This document shows positions 18,228-26,984 of a stretch of DNA of 63,577 nucleotides, piece by piece. The notes under the pieces are model-generated. The model made no database searches. It was not told where the DNA came from and worked only from the letters and a program-made list of their open reading frames with translations. The translations under genes were made by a program, and so were the position numbers. This DNA is from Planctomycetota bacterium (GTDB lineage Bacteria; Planctomycetota; Phycisphaerae; UBA1845; PWPN01), in contig JAKLEZ010000031.1 of the NCBI GenBank assembly GCA_022711465.1, positions 1 to 63,577 of the forward strand, written 5' to 3'. How positions within the stretch are numbered: position 1 is the stretch's first letter; every line of letters starts with the position of its first letter.

Positions 18228-19577
18228 TCAACGGCTGCCTGTGCTGGTTCGCGTCGTGACACCGCCCGGCTCGACGCACCAGGCCGCGATCAAGTCAATC
18301 ACCCGCGCATCAACGTGCGTCTCGTCGTTGTACTCGTCCGGGGTGGCCTTTCCCTCACCGGCCGCGAAGAGGTGGTTCAAATCCTCGAACAGCTTCAACG
18401 TCGCCTTGGGACGCTTGCCGAGCGCCGCTTGCCACAGCTTGAAATCGTCGGTCGTTGACTGGTAATCCCGCCCGCCTTGGACGACCAGGATGCGGCAGTT
18501 CAATCCCGCCGCCGTCTTCACCGCCACCTCGGCATCGCGCCCGCACAGATCGTACCAGTACGCGGCGGGCGCTGACATCACCTTGTCATCCGGTTTCAGC
18601 GTGTGCTTGCGAATGCCCTCCATCTGTTGCCGGACCTGGCCGACATCGGGCGAGTCCAGGTACGTCAGCTGGTCCACCATCACGTCCTCCATGGGCCGAG
18701 CCGGGCCCGCGAGCAGCACCGCCCCCGCGACCTTGCCGTCCTTGGCCGCTATCTCCGGCGCTAGAATCGCCCCAACGCTGTGTCCGAGCACGTACACGGG
18801 CACGTTCGCCAACTCCGGCTGTGCGCGAAGCACGTTCAGCCCAGCCAGTGCGTCATCCACAACCTCCTCGTCCACCGTGATGCCGCCTTTGAGGGCCAGC
18901 TTCGATGCCAGCACCAGTTTGTGTGCATAGGTGCGTTTGTCGTATCGCAGCGTGGCGATGCCTTTCTCGGCCAGGCCCAGGGCCAGATCGCGGAACGGCT
19001 TGTTCGGCCCCAGCGTCTCGTCGCGGTCGTTCGGCCCCGACCCGTGTACCAGAACGACGCCGCCCTTGGGCTTGCCCGACTTCGGCAGGGTGAGCGTGCC
19101 TGGCAACGACCAGGGTGCTTTGCCCACTGTGATGTCCCGTATCGTCACCTCCGTGTGGAGGTAAGGAGGGCGAACCCCGGCCGATTTCAAAGCGGGCGGC
19201 ACCACAAACAAGCCAACCACCTTCCGTTGCGAATTGACCACGACCCTCAGGCGGATGCGGCCGTTCACCCATTCGCAGGGCACCAAGACCCACTTGTACA
19301 TGACCAGGTTGGTTACGGTAGGCGTGCCCACGTTGCGGAACTCGCCCTTCCCCTCGGAAATGTTGGTCCAGACTCCCTTCAGGACGTTGGTGTTCATCTG
19401 TGCCTTGACGCTGTCGTCAACCATACCAGCGGCCTCGGCGTACCGGCCTTGAGAGAGGTGCCGCACGAAGGTCATGCCCACCTCGCTGCTGCGGTCCGTG
19501 CTTGCCGAGCGGCTTTGGGCAAAGGATCCAGCGGACAAGCCGAAAACCACGACACATACCAAACTCGGGAACCTCAT
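18228..19577 (-). CDS. Secreted alpha/beta hydrolase with DUF3887-like N-terminal domain
   Basis: A 449-aa exported protein; start at 19577 chosen because the signal peptide (FPSLVCVVVFGLSAGSFAQ) follows immediately and GAGAAG lies upstream (an in-frame ATG at 19592 is also possible). Residues ~25-125 match a DUF3887-type domain (FVRHLSQGRYAEAAGMVDDSVKAQM, LRVVVNSQRKVVGLFV). The hydrolase domain has the oxyanion motif VLVHGSGPNDRDE (~180), nucleophile elbow GHSVG (Ser ~267), acid GGRDYQ and catalytic His in DLNHLF. The insert APAAYWYDLCGRD is common in these esterase/peptidase-like enzymes. Likely acts on ester or amide substrates outside the cytoplasm; the substrate is unknown. Confidence 0.85.
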   Translation of the reverse strand: MRFPSLVCVVVFGLSAGSFAQSRSASTDRSSEVGMTFVRHLSQGRYAEAAGMVDDSVKAQMNTNVLKGVWTNISEGKGEFRNVGTPTVTNLVMYKWVLVPCEWVNGRIRLRVVVNSQRKVVGLFVVPPALKSAGVRPPYLHTEVTIRDITVGKAPWSLPGTLTLPKSGKPKGGVVLVHGSGPNDRDETLGPNKPFRDLALGLAEKGIATLRYDKRTYAHKLVLASKLALKGGITVDEEVVDDALAGLNVLRAQPELANVPVYVLGHSVGAILAPEIAAKDGKVAGAVLLAGPARPMEDVMVDQLTYLDSPDVGQVRQQMEGIRKHTLKPDDKVMSAPAAYWYDLCGRDAEVAVKTAAGLNCRILVVQGGRDYQSTTDDFKLWQAALGKRPKATLKLFEDLNHLFAAGEGKATPDEYNDETHVDARVIDLIAAWCVEPGGVTTRTSTGSR

Positions 19578-19689
19578 GGTTACACTTCTCATATGACACT
19601 CAGGCAGGCGAATGATGCTGGGATGTTCGACACCAGGATCGCACGCCGTCACGTCACTCGAATAGCTTCGGGCCTCCCGGCATCTCAGG

Positions 19690-21078
19690 CTATCGCGTCA
19701 GTGCCTCGAACTTCTCCTGCTTGGTGATCAGCTCGCAATGGGCGTCCCCGAAGCCCACCCAGATGCCCCCCTGCGGCCACTGGTCGAACGCCTGATACAG
19801 CAGGACCGTCTTCGGCGGAGTCGCACCCACCGGAGGCTGTCGATACCGGAGCACAGGTGGTCCGTCCGGCTGATCGGGAGCAGCCAGGATGCTCTTGAGC
19901 GTTTCAGGCGTGATGCCTTCCGACTGAAGGTCTGACAATTCCTTGGGGTACTGATTATTGTGGCTGTTCGCGTAGCTGCAGCACGCCACAAGCAGATGCC
20001 TCATCTTGGCGATGATCTTCGCCTTATCATCCGACACCCGCTTGCGTGGTCCGTCGCCGATCAACGTGTAGCCAGCCGGTGGCTCCAAGCTGAGCAGGGC
20101 GTCGTCCACCTCGGCATCGATCTGAATGGACGTGTACATCCGGAGCCACTCAGGCCTGTCCACGGCGATCTGAACCGGCAGGCCGGTCTGCGGGTGAACC
20201 CAGACCTTCGTCACGCGATCGCCCTGCCGCGATTGAAGCAGCCGAACGGATTGCCCAGCCAGTTCGACGCTTCCGAGGTCTTCAACCGCCTCGGCACGCA
20301 AGGTAAGCATGTGATCGCGAATGCTGGTGTCGAGTTCCGTCAGCTTCAGCTCTCCCGAACCGGTCTTCACCTCGTACTCCGAGCTGATGTCATCCAGTTC
20401 CGCGAGCCTATTCGCCGGGAAGAAACGGAGACGCCGACGCTGGCCGTAGTCGGTGATCGTCACGTCGCCGACCGAGGCCACGCCCGAGAGCCACTCGCTC
20501 CGCTCGCGGTACGGCTCCTTGAAGATAATCGATCTTTCATAGACCTGACCATTTCGGCGAGATTGCAGGACTTCCTTGCACGAGAACGTCCTCGCCTTCT
20601 GCGCGCCTGCAATCGCGGCCGCGAAGGCTTCTTCGGCGTTGCCTCCCCCCGCGACGACCCAGAGGGTCACGATCAGGGTCAAGCACGCGGCGAGGCCGGT
20701 GAATGCCTTCACCGGTCGCTCGACCAGCCAACGAACCGTCTTTCGCTCAAACATGGCGACGAACCTCCTTCGCACGTGCCGCCGACCCGGGGCTTGTGCA
20801 ATCGGATGGTCCCCACGCTGGGCACCATCAGCCAAGTCGGTCGGCACATCCGGAACGAGCCGAACGGGGGCTTGTCTGCGGGCCTGCGTGTTCGTCGTCA
20901 AATCGGGAGTCGCCTGAGTCTCAGCGACAGGCTGGGCGGCGGCCGCACCCCGCAGCAAGATCGAAAGCACTCTCGCCTTGCTGGATTCGGGCATGGACAG
21001 CCTCGGCTCCCCTGAGGACATCAGCTTGCCGATGTTCCCTTCGAGATATTCGTCACCGGGTGTGATCGGAGTATTCAT
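19690..21078 (-). CDS. Anti-sigma-like membrane protein with LolA-like and pseudopilin-like C-terminal parts
   Basis: A 462-aa protein starting within the ECF sigma stop (4-bp ATGA overlap). Residues 1-125 are cytoplasmic and charged; one membrane helix lies at ~126-145 (FTGLAACLTLIVTLWVV). The extracytoplasmic part (~150-345) resembles the outer-membrane lipoprotein-sorting (LolA-like) fold: TFSCKEVLQSRRNGQVYERSIIFKEPYRERSEW, VWVHPQTGLPVQIAVD. The last ~110 residues look like the C-terminal portion of planctomycete pseudopilins: MRHLLVACCSYANSHNNQYP and WVGFGDAHCELI, recalling FADGH. Gene order and topology suggest an anti-sigma factor whose external part senses an envelope signal; the domain mix is unusual. 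No zinc motif is seen. Confidence 0.7.
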   Translation of the reverse strand: MNTPITPGDEYLEGNIGKLMSSGEPRLSMPESSKARVLSILLRGAAAAQPVAETQATPDLTTNTQARRQAPVRLVPDVPTDLADGAQRGDHPIAQAPGRRHVRRRFVAMFERKTVRWLVERPVKAFTGLAACLTLIVTLWVVAGGGNAEEAFAAAIAGAQKARTFSCKEVLQSRRNGQVYERSIIFKEPYRERSEWLSGVASVGDVTITDYGQRRRLRFFPANRLAELDDISSEYEVKTGSGELKLTELDTSIRDHMLTLRAEAVEDLGSVELAGQSVRLLQSRQGDRVTKVWVHPQTGLPVQIAVDRPEWLRMYTSIQIDAEVDDALLSLEPPAGYTLIGDGPRKRVSDDKAKIIAKMRHLLVACCSYANSHNNQYPKELSDLQSEGITPETLKSILAAPDQPDGPPVLRYRQPPVGATPPKTVLLYQAFDQWPQGGIWVGFGDAHCELITKQEKFEALTR

Positions 21079-21698
21079 TTCGCACCTCCTTCCAATGAAG
21101 GCTCGGCCGCCATCGCGTCGGAAAACGCAACGAACGCGGTCTTGAAGGCGAGCCTTGCACGGTGAAGCAGGCTTTTGATCGCCCCTTCACTCAGGCCGTG
21201 CGATGCCGCGATTTCCTTCAACGGTCGTTGCTCCAAGTAGTGCTGCGTCAGGACCTGCTGGTAGTTCCCCGGTATGCTCGCAAGGGTAAGCTGCACCAGT
21301 TCCTTCGTCTCCTGCTGGTGCAGGATATCTTCGGGCAGGGGGGCTGTGGCCAATTGCCGATACGCCGCGAGCAGCCTCCGATCGGTTTCTTCCCAGAAGT
21401 CCGCAAGTGCATCGCCCCCCTTGCGCTGACGGAGGGCATTGCGGATCGAGTTCCGACAGCGGTACGTCAGCCACGGCAGCATCATCCCTCGCCGTGGGTC
21501 GTATTCCTCGATCTGGCTCAAGGCGGCGACAAAGGTGTCCTGTACGACCTCCTCCGCCAGATCCGGGTCTCTTCCCACCCGGTAAAGGGCGAAGGTGTAG
21601 ACGGCGTCCGCGTATTCGTGAAACCATCGTTCCACAGCCTGGGGCTCCTTGGCCCGCAAGGCTTCCATGGATCCGGATTCGCTCGGGTCTGGTGCCAT
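21075..21698 (-). CDS. ECF RNA polymerase sigma factor
   Basis: A 207-aa intact ECF sigma. Region 2: VERWFHEYADAVYTFALYRVGRDPDLAEEVVQDTFVAALSQIEEYDPRRGMMLPWLTYRCRNSIRNALRQRKGG. Region 4: PLPEDILHQQETKELVQLTLASIPGNYQQVLTQHYLEQRPLKEIAASHGLSEGAIKSLLHRARLAFKTAF, with a clear helix-turn-helix. Translationally coupled (4-bp overlap) to the membrane protein at 19690, the likely anti-sigma factor. The start at 21698 is weakly supported by a ribosome-binding site. Upstream, 21722-21727 holds TTGACA on the minus strand but no matching -10 at the right distance. Confidence 0.9.
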   Translation of the reverse strand: MAPDPSESGSMEALRAKEPQAVERWFHEYADAVYTFALYRVGRDPDLAEEVVQDTFVAALSQIEEYDPRRGMMLPWLTYRCRNSIRNALRQRKGGDALADFWEETDRRLLAAYRQLATAPLPEDILHQQETKELVQLTLASIPGNYQQVLTQHYLEQRPLKEIAASHGLSEGAIKSLLHRARLAFKTAFVAFSDAMAAEPSLEGGAK

Positions 21699-21825
21699 CT
21701 CGTCAGTTAATGTACACGAAGCCTGTCAAGGTTACGCGCATTCCGGAACGAAACGCGGCCCGCGCACGGCACACATGGTTGGGCTCCCCGCGAAAGCCGC
21801 TACACGCACGATACGCCCAGAGGTG

Positions 21826-21858
21826 AAAAACGCCCCCTCACAAAGCTGAAAAGGGGGC
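21826..21858 (-). terminator. Orphan rho-independent terminator
   Basis: On the minus strand GCCCCCT (21858-21852), a 13-nt loop and AGGGGGC (21838-21832) are followed by GTTTTTC. It would stop transcription entering from the right, yet no minus-strand gene is found between it and the tRNA fragment, so its gene has probably been lost. It shields the ECF sigma gene. Confidence 0.65.
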
Positions 21859-22136
21859 CCAATCGCTCCTAAGCCTTTGTGGAATAATCAGCTAGATCCG
21901 GATCTGGCACTTGGGTCTATAACCAGGATCATCGGCCCACGCCGAACGCGGCGGACAGGCCTGCCTGTGTCGGTGTTTCTGCCCGGCAAACCGGAAACAC
22001 GCAGAGTTCCTGGTCCATGCAAATCTCCCTGCCCTCGCTCGGTTCGCGCGCCGAGATCTTGGCGCGCGGATGTCGTTATCCTCTATGTCGAGGACGACTC
22101 CGGTGCGAAGGGGGCCGGTCAGGGATCGAGTCGCGG

Positions 22137-22218
22137 AGTTGCGTCAAAGTTGCGTCAGAATCAGGCTGGAAACAGGCGGGTATCACTCCGGGCTCACACG
22201 GGAATCAGTGACGCAACT
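22137..22218. repeat. Two direct and one inverted copy of AGTTGCGTCA
   Basis: AGTTGCGTCA occurs at 22137-22146 and 22148-22157 (11-bp phasing, one helical turn) and inverted as TGACGCAACT at 22209-22218. The set lies 60-140 bp from a tRNA-Gly 3' fragment. Arrays of this kind resemble arm-type binding sites of tyrosine recombinases or excisionases beside an attachment site. The surrounding 21.9-22.9 kb otherwise contains no supportable gene. Confidence 0.55.
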
Positions 22219-22278
22219 GTCTCACCAATAAGATCTTAACCATTGTCCTTACGAGGTTTACGCTTGCGTTTTGGTCTC

Positions 22279-22320
22279 TTCCCAAGCTGGACGTCGTGGG
22301 TTCGAATCCCATCGCCCGCT
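22279..22320 (+). tRNA. 3' half of tRNA-Gly(CCC), partial (candidate attachment site)
   Basis: TTCCCAA (anticodon loop, anticodon CCC), AGCTG as the 3' anticodon stem strand, variable loop GACGTC, T-arm GTGGGTTCGAATCCCAT and CGCCCGCT as the 3' acceptor strand. The 5' half (acceptor GCGGGCG, D-arm) is absent; upstream bases do not pair with the acceptor strand. Integrative elements commonly recombine at the anticodon or T-arm and leave such a 3' copy, so this is read as an attachment-site remnant rather than a gene. CCA is not encoded. Confidence 0.8.
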
Positions 22321-22347
22321 TTCTTCGGAAGCTCTTGTAAGGCATGG

Positions 22348-22372
22348 ATTGGACAAAGCCGCTTCGTCCAAT
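22348..22372 (+). repeat. Short hairpin downstream of the tRNA fragment
   Basis: ATTGGAC (22348-22354) and GTCCAAT (22366-22372) pair, with an inner AAG/CTT pairing around CCG. No T-run follows, so it is not a standard terminator. The bases from here to 22860 show nothing else supportable. Confidence 0.4.
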
Positions 22373-22860
22373 GTCCCAACATATGGGGCCCTCCTATGGG
22401 CGTGCAACCAGCCGCCGGATAGCCCCGAATCGCATCCCTGCTGAGAACTTCAGAGCACAGGAGTCTGCTCGTCATAATCGGGCTCGGCCACCGGCCCGCC
22501 CGACCTGGTTGGTCTGCCGGCGACGGCCGTCTGGGAAATCTCGAATTTGCGCTCGCGGAGTTTCAGGGAGGCACAAGCGTCGGAATATACTCAGTCCACG
22601 CAATTTGAATGGACGAGCATACCCTTGCCGCTTTAGCAGCGCTGAAAGAAGCCAAAACCAGACTGATCGACATCATCATCTGGTTCAAGCTTGGGATCCT
22701 GGCAGCGCGGATCGTCCTGCCCTATGTCCGGCCCTGTCGGCTGAGCCGAGGGCAAACAGATCGCGCATGAATTGGACTCATCCCCCAGCCCCATCCAGGC
22801 CTCCAGACGAGTCCTGGTCGAGTTCTCGCTTGTGCTGTTCCGGATGAGTATGAAACCGAC

Positions 22861-22892
22861 GAGCGCCGGGCGGTGCACCGCGCCCGGCGCTC
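22861..22892 (-). terminator. Strong GC hairpin terminator of the LamG/dockerin gene
   Basis: GAGCGCCGGGCG and CGCCCGGCGCTC form a perfect 12-bp stem around an 8-nt loop, 25 bp beyond the stop codon at 22918 on the minus strand. The following bases (GTCGGTTTCAT) include only a short T-run. Confidence 0.7.
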
Positions 22893-22917
22893 GTCGTGTT
22901 GTGATCGTCGTCAGTTG

Positions 22918-25900
22918 TCAGGGTTCACAGCCCTCGGGGGCGTTGTTCCGATCGAACGGAATCGCGGGGCCCGTGGTACACCTCGCGAACGCGAACAGGT
23001 CCAGCTCGTCGACGTCGCCGTCGACGTCACGGTCCAGGCACAGGCAGTTGGGCGAGGCAGCGACGTCCGAGCCGGCCAGACAGACCTGCATCAGGCCGAA
23101 GTCCATCTGATCCACGTCCAGATCGCCGTCCAGATCAGCAAAGACGTTCAGATTGCAGAGCCCGCTGGTGCTGGACGGATCCCCGAGCACCAGTACGTTG
23201 TCGAACACGCCGGTGACGTTGTCATTCGCCGCCCAACCGTAGGTCGCGAAGCCGAAGATCAGCTTGTCTGCGAACGGGAAGGGCACGTCCAAGCCCTTCA
23301 CGCCGTCCAGGAACACCGAGACCTTGCTGCCGTCCACGACGACCCGGATCCGGTTGTTGCCCTGATCCGGGAATCCGCAGCAGTCAAACGCGGCGATGTT
23401 GGCCGGCGTGCCGGTCGGGTTGCCCGTCCCGGTCGTGCTGTTGATGCCCCACCCGCCCTCCCGGTACACGTCGCCGAACAGGACGTAGTTGGCTCGATCC
23501 TGCGTCGCGACCCAGACGCCAGTCCGCACTTCATACGTGTCGGTGGGGACGCCGCTGGCGCTGACCCGGTCGATCTCGAAGATGACCGGCTTCTCGGCCG
23601 TCGGGTTGAACTTCGGCACGGTCATCAGCGCAATGCCGGGCCAGTAGGCCGTATCCACCACGCCACCCAGCGTCATGACGCCGCCCTGCTCCAGGTACGT
23701 GAACGTGGCCGCGCCGGTCTCTTCGAAGGGCGTCAGGTCGACCCGCCACATGGCCTCGTTCAACACGCCGTCCTCGAAGTCGTCCTGGATCAGAACCGAG
23801 GGAACGTAGACCTCGATCGGATCGCCGTTGCAGGCCCCGAAGTTGTTCGTGGCGATGATCCGGGCGTTGCCGGAGTCGAAGATCTCGATGTCGACGAGCT
23901 GTGCGGTGCTCCCGCCGGCGGCAAACGTGACATTCAGCACTCCACCCGTGGCACCGGCCGGGGCCGCGACGGCCGGGGCACTCGACGTCAGCGTCACCAC
24001 CGCATCGGTGACCGCGTTCGCGCCCGCCGGGATCTGCACGAGCACAGGGATCGGCGCATCGCCCTTCTTCGCCGCGATCGAGTTCGGCGTCATCAGAACA
24101 CAGGAGGCGCTGCTGCCGAGGATCCGGACGTTGTCGAACTGCCCGACGACCGTGTCGCCAACCGCCCGGGCATAGGCCCCGACCTCGAATATGATCGGGC
24201 TGCTGAGCGGGAAGTGAACCTCCGCGCCGAGCACCCCATCCAGATAGAGCCGAGCGGTTGTGCCATCGGCAATCACCATCATCTGGTGATCGCCTCCGTC
24301 ATTGAATTCGGGCGCATCGAAAGCGGTGATGTTGATCCCTGAGCCGGTCGGATTGTCGTCCGCATCGCCGACCCGCTTGTTGTACGTCCAGCCGCCTTCC
24401 ATCACGTTGTCCGCGAAGAACACGAAGTTTTCGCGATTCACGTCGGTGATGAAGACGCTTGTTCGGGTCGACGTCGCCAGCAGGTTCTGGTCGCGCGAGA
24501 CGCGGTCCACCTGGAAGACGAGCGGTTCTGCGGCCGATGCCTGGAAGGTCGGCAGCGTCGCCTGGGCCTGGCCCGCCCAGTACGAGACGGTGGCCTCGCC
24601 AGAGATCGTCAGCACGCCGTCAGCCTCGACGCTCGTGAACGTGCCCTCGCCCGTCTCGTAGGCGGCATCGTCCAATCGCCACTTGCCCGAGTCGATCGTG
24701 CCGTTCTCGAAATCGTCGCGGAGCACGACCGCTGCTCCGACCACGACTTGGACCGGCCCGCCGTTGCAGACGCCCGCATCGTTCGTCAACGTGAGCGTCG
24801 CGGCGCCAGGAGCCACGAAATCGACCTCGAACGTCTGCTCGCTGACCGCCGGATCGGCGGGGAAAGTCAGCGTCAGGCTGCCGCCCGTGTGGCCCACCGG
24901 CACGGCGATCGCCGGATCACTCGTCGTCACCGTCACCGCGACGGCCTGCGTCTCGTTGAGACCCTTGGGGATCCGCACGGTCACGGACGGATTCGGATTG
25001 TCGGCAAGTCCCACCACCGCGCCGACCGAGGTGCCGACGCATCCCCAGAGGTTCTCGATCCGGGCATTGTCGAACACACCCGCCACCGTGTCGTCCGCGG
25101 CACGCGTGTACACGCCGAACTCGAATACGAGCCCGCTGGACACCGGGAACGGCGTCGTCGCGCCGAGCACGTCGTCAAGATACAGGGCGACATTCTGACC
25201 GTCGGCCACAATCCGCATCCGATGGTTCCCGCCGTCGTTGAACTGGGCCACGTTGAACGCGGCGATGGCCGTACCCCCACCCGTATTGCCCGGATTGTAC
25301 TGCCATCCGTTCTCACCGCGGTTCTCGCCGAAGAACACGTACTGCGAGCGGTCCGGCGTTGTGATGTACACGCCCGCCCGCGTGGCCGTTCCGGCGCCGG
25401 CATGAGAGACGCGGTCGATCTCGAACACGAGCGGCGACGTCGGCGAGGCAGTGAACCGCTGTGTCGTCCGCATCGACTTGCCACCCCAGTAGCTCACGCT
25501 GCCCGTTCCGCCCAGCGTGATCGTCCCGCCGGCTTCCGTGACAGTGATCGCCGCGGTACCGGCCTCGAAACCGGCCGGGTTCTCCTCCCAGATCCCCCCG
25601 ACCGTCCCGTCCTCGAAATCATCGTCCACATGGAGCGCGCCCACGGGCGGCACCCAGACCTTGAGCGGCTGCCCGAGCACCACACCGGTCAGATCCTCGC
25701 CCGACAGCGTGAAAGTCGCCGCCCCCGGGCTCAGCGCCGCCACGGCGAAGCTCTGCGTGTTCGCACCGCCGGCAGGGAAGGTCAGCGTCAGGCTGCCGCC
25801 CGTCGCACCCGCCGGCTCAGCCACGGTCGGGTTTGAGCTCGTGACGATCACGTTTACGGCCTTGCTCGCGTTGAGACCCTGCGGTATGAACACGTTCACC

Positions 25901-26664
25901 GACGTCTGCGGATCAAACGTGTACTGCTCCAGGTCCGTCACGGTGAAACCCGCGCCGGGCTGCGTGTCGACGCGGGCATTGTCGAACTCGACGTGCACGA
26001 CATCGCCCGACGCCCGCGCGTAGATGCCGAGTTCGAAGATGATGCCGTCTGAAACGGGGAAGGCGACCTCCGCCCCCGGTACGCCATCCAGGAAGAGCTT
26101 CACGACCTTGCCGTCGGCCACCATCTTCATCTGATGATTCCCGCCGTCGCCGTCCAGGGAATCGAACGCCGCGATGTTCGTGCCGCCGCCCGTCGCATTG
26201 TCACCCGTCTCGCCAATCCGCCTGTTGTACTGCCAGCCGTTCTCACCCATGTTCTGGGCGAACATGACGTATCGTTCGCGTGTCGCGTCGGTGATCCACA
26301 TCGACGAACGCCCCGCCGTACCAGTCCTCGTGAGCGCAACGCGGTCGACCGTGAAACTGAGTACCTCGCCTGCCGGCACGGGGAACGACGCCACCGTCTT
26401 GAGCGACGCACCACCCCAGTACGACGCCGTTGCCGTCGCATCCATGACGGCCACCCCGGCGGCTTCCTGGATCGTGACGTTGGCCGCGCCCGTCGCCTCG
26501 AACCCCGATTCGTTGATCACCCATTTGGTCGGGTCGATCTGCGTGTCGCTGAAATCATCCTCCAGCCGGACCGTCACTTGAGCCTGCAGCGACGCCGGTG
26601 CCAGGCACACGAGCGCAGCCAGGCACGCCCATGCCGCCCAGTGAGTCCTTGTTGTCACGTTCAT
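22918..26664 (-). CDS. Secreted tandem LamG/Ig-like protein with C-terminal dockerin
   Basis: A 1248-aa exported protein; start at 26664 (MNVTTRTHWAAWACLAALVCLAPASLQAQ signal; GGGAAAGG upstream). Four modules of ~305 aa follow, each a LamG/concanavalin-like sandwich opening DDFEDG..W (RLEDDFSDTQIDPTKW, HVDDDFEDGTVGGIW, VLRDDFENGTIDSGKW, LIQDDFEDGVLNEAMW) and containing YWGG, YVMFAQN and VDGxxVxLFLDGV motifs; an Ig-like domain (VIVTSSNPTVAEPAGATGGSLTLTFPAG) follows each of the first three. The C-terminus (~1175-1248) is a planctomycete-type dockerin: two calcium loops, DLDGDLDVDQMDF and DRDVDGDVDELDL, with paired cysteines. Likely an extracellular adhesion or carbohydrate-binding protein. The ~915-930-bp modular DNA repeat makes it prone to recombination. 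Confidence 0.85.
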   Translation of the reverse strand: MNVTTRTHWAAWACLAALVCLAPASLQAQVTVRLEDDFSDTQIDPTKWVINESGFEATGAANVTIQEAAGVAVMDATATASYWGGASLKTVASFPVPAGEVLSFTVDRVALTRTGTAGRSSMWITDATRERYVMFAQNMGENGWQYNRRIGETGDNATGGGTNIAAFDSLDGDGGNHQMKMVADGKVVKLFLDGVPGAEVAFPVSDGIIFELGIYARASGDVVHVEFDNARVDTQPGAGFTVTDLEQYTFDPQTSVNVFIPQGLNASKAVNVIVTSSNPTVAEPAGATGGSLTLTFPAGGANTQSFAVAALSPGAATFTLSGEDLTGVVLGQPLKVWVPPVGALHVDDDFEDGTVGGIWEENPAGFEAGTAAITVTEAGGTITLGGTGSVSYWGGKSMRTTQRFTASPTSPLVFEIDRVSHAGAGTATRAGVYITTPDRSQYVFFGENRGENGWQYNPGNTGGGTAIAAFNVAQFNDGGNHRMRIVADGQNVALYLDDVLGATTPFPVSSGLVFEFGVYTRAADDTVAGVFDNARIENLWGCVGTSVGAVVGLADNPNPSVTVRIPKGLNETQAVAVTVTTSDPAIAVPVGHTGGSLTLTFPADPAVSEQTFEVDFVAPGAATLTLTNDAGVCNGGPVQVVVGAAVVLRDDFENGTIDSGKWRLDDAAYETGEGTFTSVEADGVLTISGEATVSYWAGQAQATLPTFQASAAEPLVFQVDRVSRDQNLLATSTRTSVFITDVNRENFVFFADNVMEGGWTYNKRVGDADDNPTGSGINITAFDAPEFNDGGDHQMMVIADGTTARLYLDGVLGAEVHFPLSSPIIFEVGAYARAVGDTVVGQFDNVRILGSSASCVLMTPNSIAAKKGDAPIPVLVQIPAGANAVTDAVVTLTSSAPAVAAPAGATGGVLNVTFAAGGSTAQLVDIEIFDSGNARIIATNNFGACNGDPIEVYVPSVLIQDDFEDGVLNEAMWRVDLTPFEETGAATFTYLEQGGVMTLGGVVDTAYWPGIALMTVPKFNPTAEKPVIFEIDRVSASGVPTDTYEVRTGVWVATQDRANYVLFGDVYREGGWGINSTTGTGNPTGTPANIAAFDCCGFPDQGNNRIRVVVDGSKVSVFLDGVKGLDVPFPFADKLIFGFATYGWAANDNVTGVFDNVLVLGDPSSTSGLCNLNVFADLDGDLDVDQMDFGLMQVCLAGSDVAASPNCLCLDRDVDGDVDELDLFAFARCTTGPAIPFDRNNAPEGCEP

Positions 26665-26903
26665 GGGTCTACCTTTCCCGAGAATGGGCATGTCATGCAG
26701 GATGGCCCGCACATCATCCGCTGCGCGGCAACGCGCCCACACGAACGCGTCACGCAACCTGCAATCTGAATTTCAGCAAGCGACCGTGGTGGAAGTGCCG
26801 ACAGCGGTCCATCCGCTTTCCCCGCCTCGGGAATACGCACGCCTCCTGTGCCATCCAGGACGCCCACGGCACCGCATCCTCGCTCCTCGATGATGGCCCT
26901 TCA

Positions 26904-26932
26904 AGCCTAGCCGACCGGGCCGATTCTGTCAA
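26904..26932 (-). promoter_or_regulatory. Sigma-70-type promoter for the LamG/dockerin gene
   Basis: On the minus strand TTGACA (26932-26927) and TAGGCT (26909-26904) are separated by 17 bp. The start codon is at 26664, giving a leader of ~235 nt. Confidence 0.5.
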
Positions 26933-26984
26933 GCGAGTAGTACCGAGCGGTACCGAGCCAGCGGCTTGCTGTGCGCGCCCGCGG

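Noticed and set aside
22236..22475. Minus-strand frame encoding GDGIRTHDVQLGK
   Set aside because: This peptide is a known type of false translation of a tRNA; here it comes from the tRNA-Gly 3' fragment.
22873..25836. Long plus-strand frames opposite the LamG/dockerin gene
   Set aside because: Composition is Arg/Asp/Val-rich without domains, and the opposite strand has signal peptide, repeats and dockerin.
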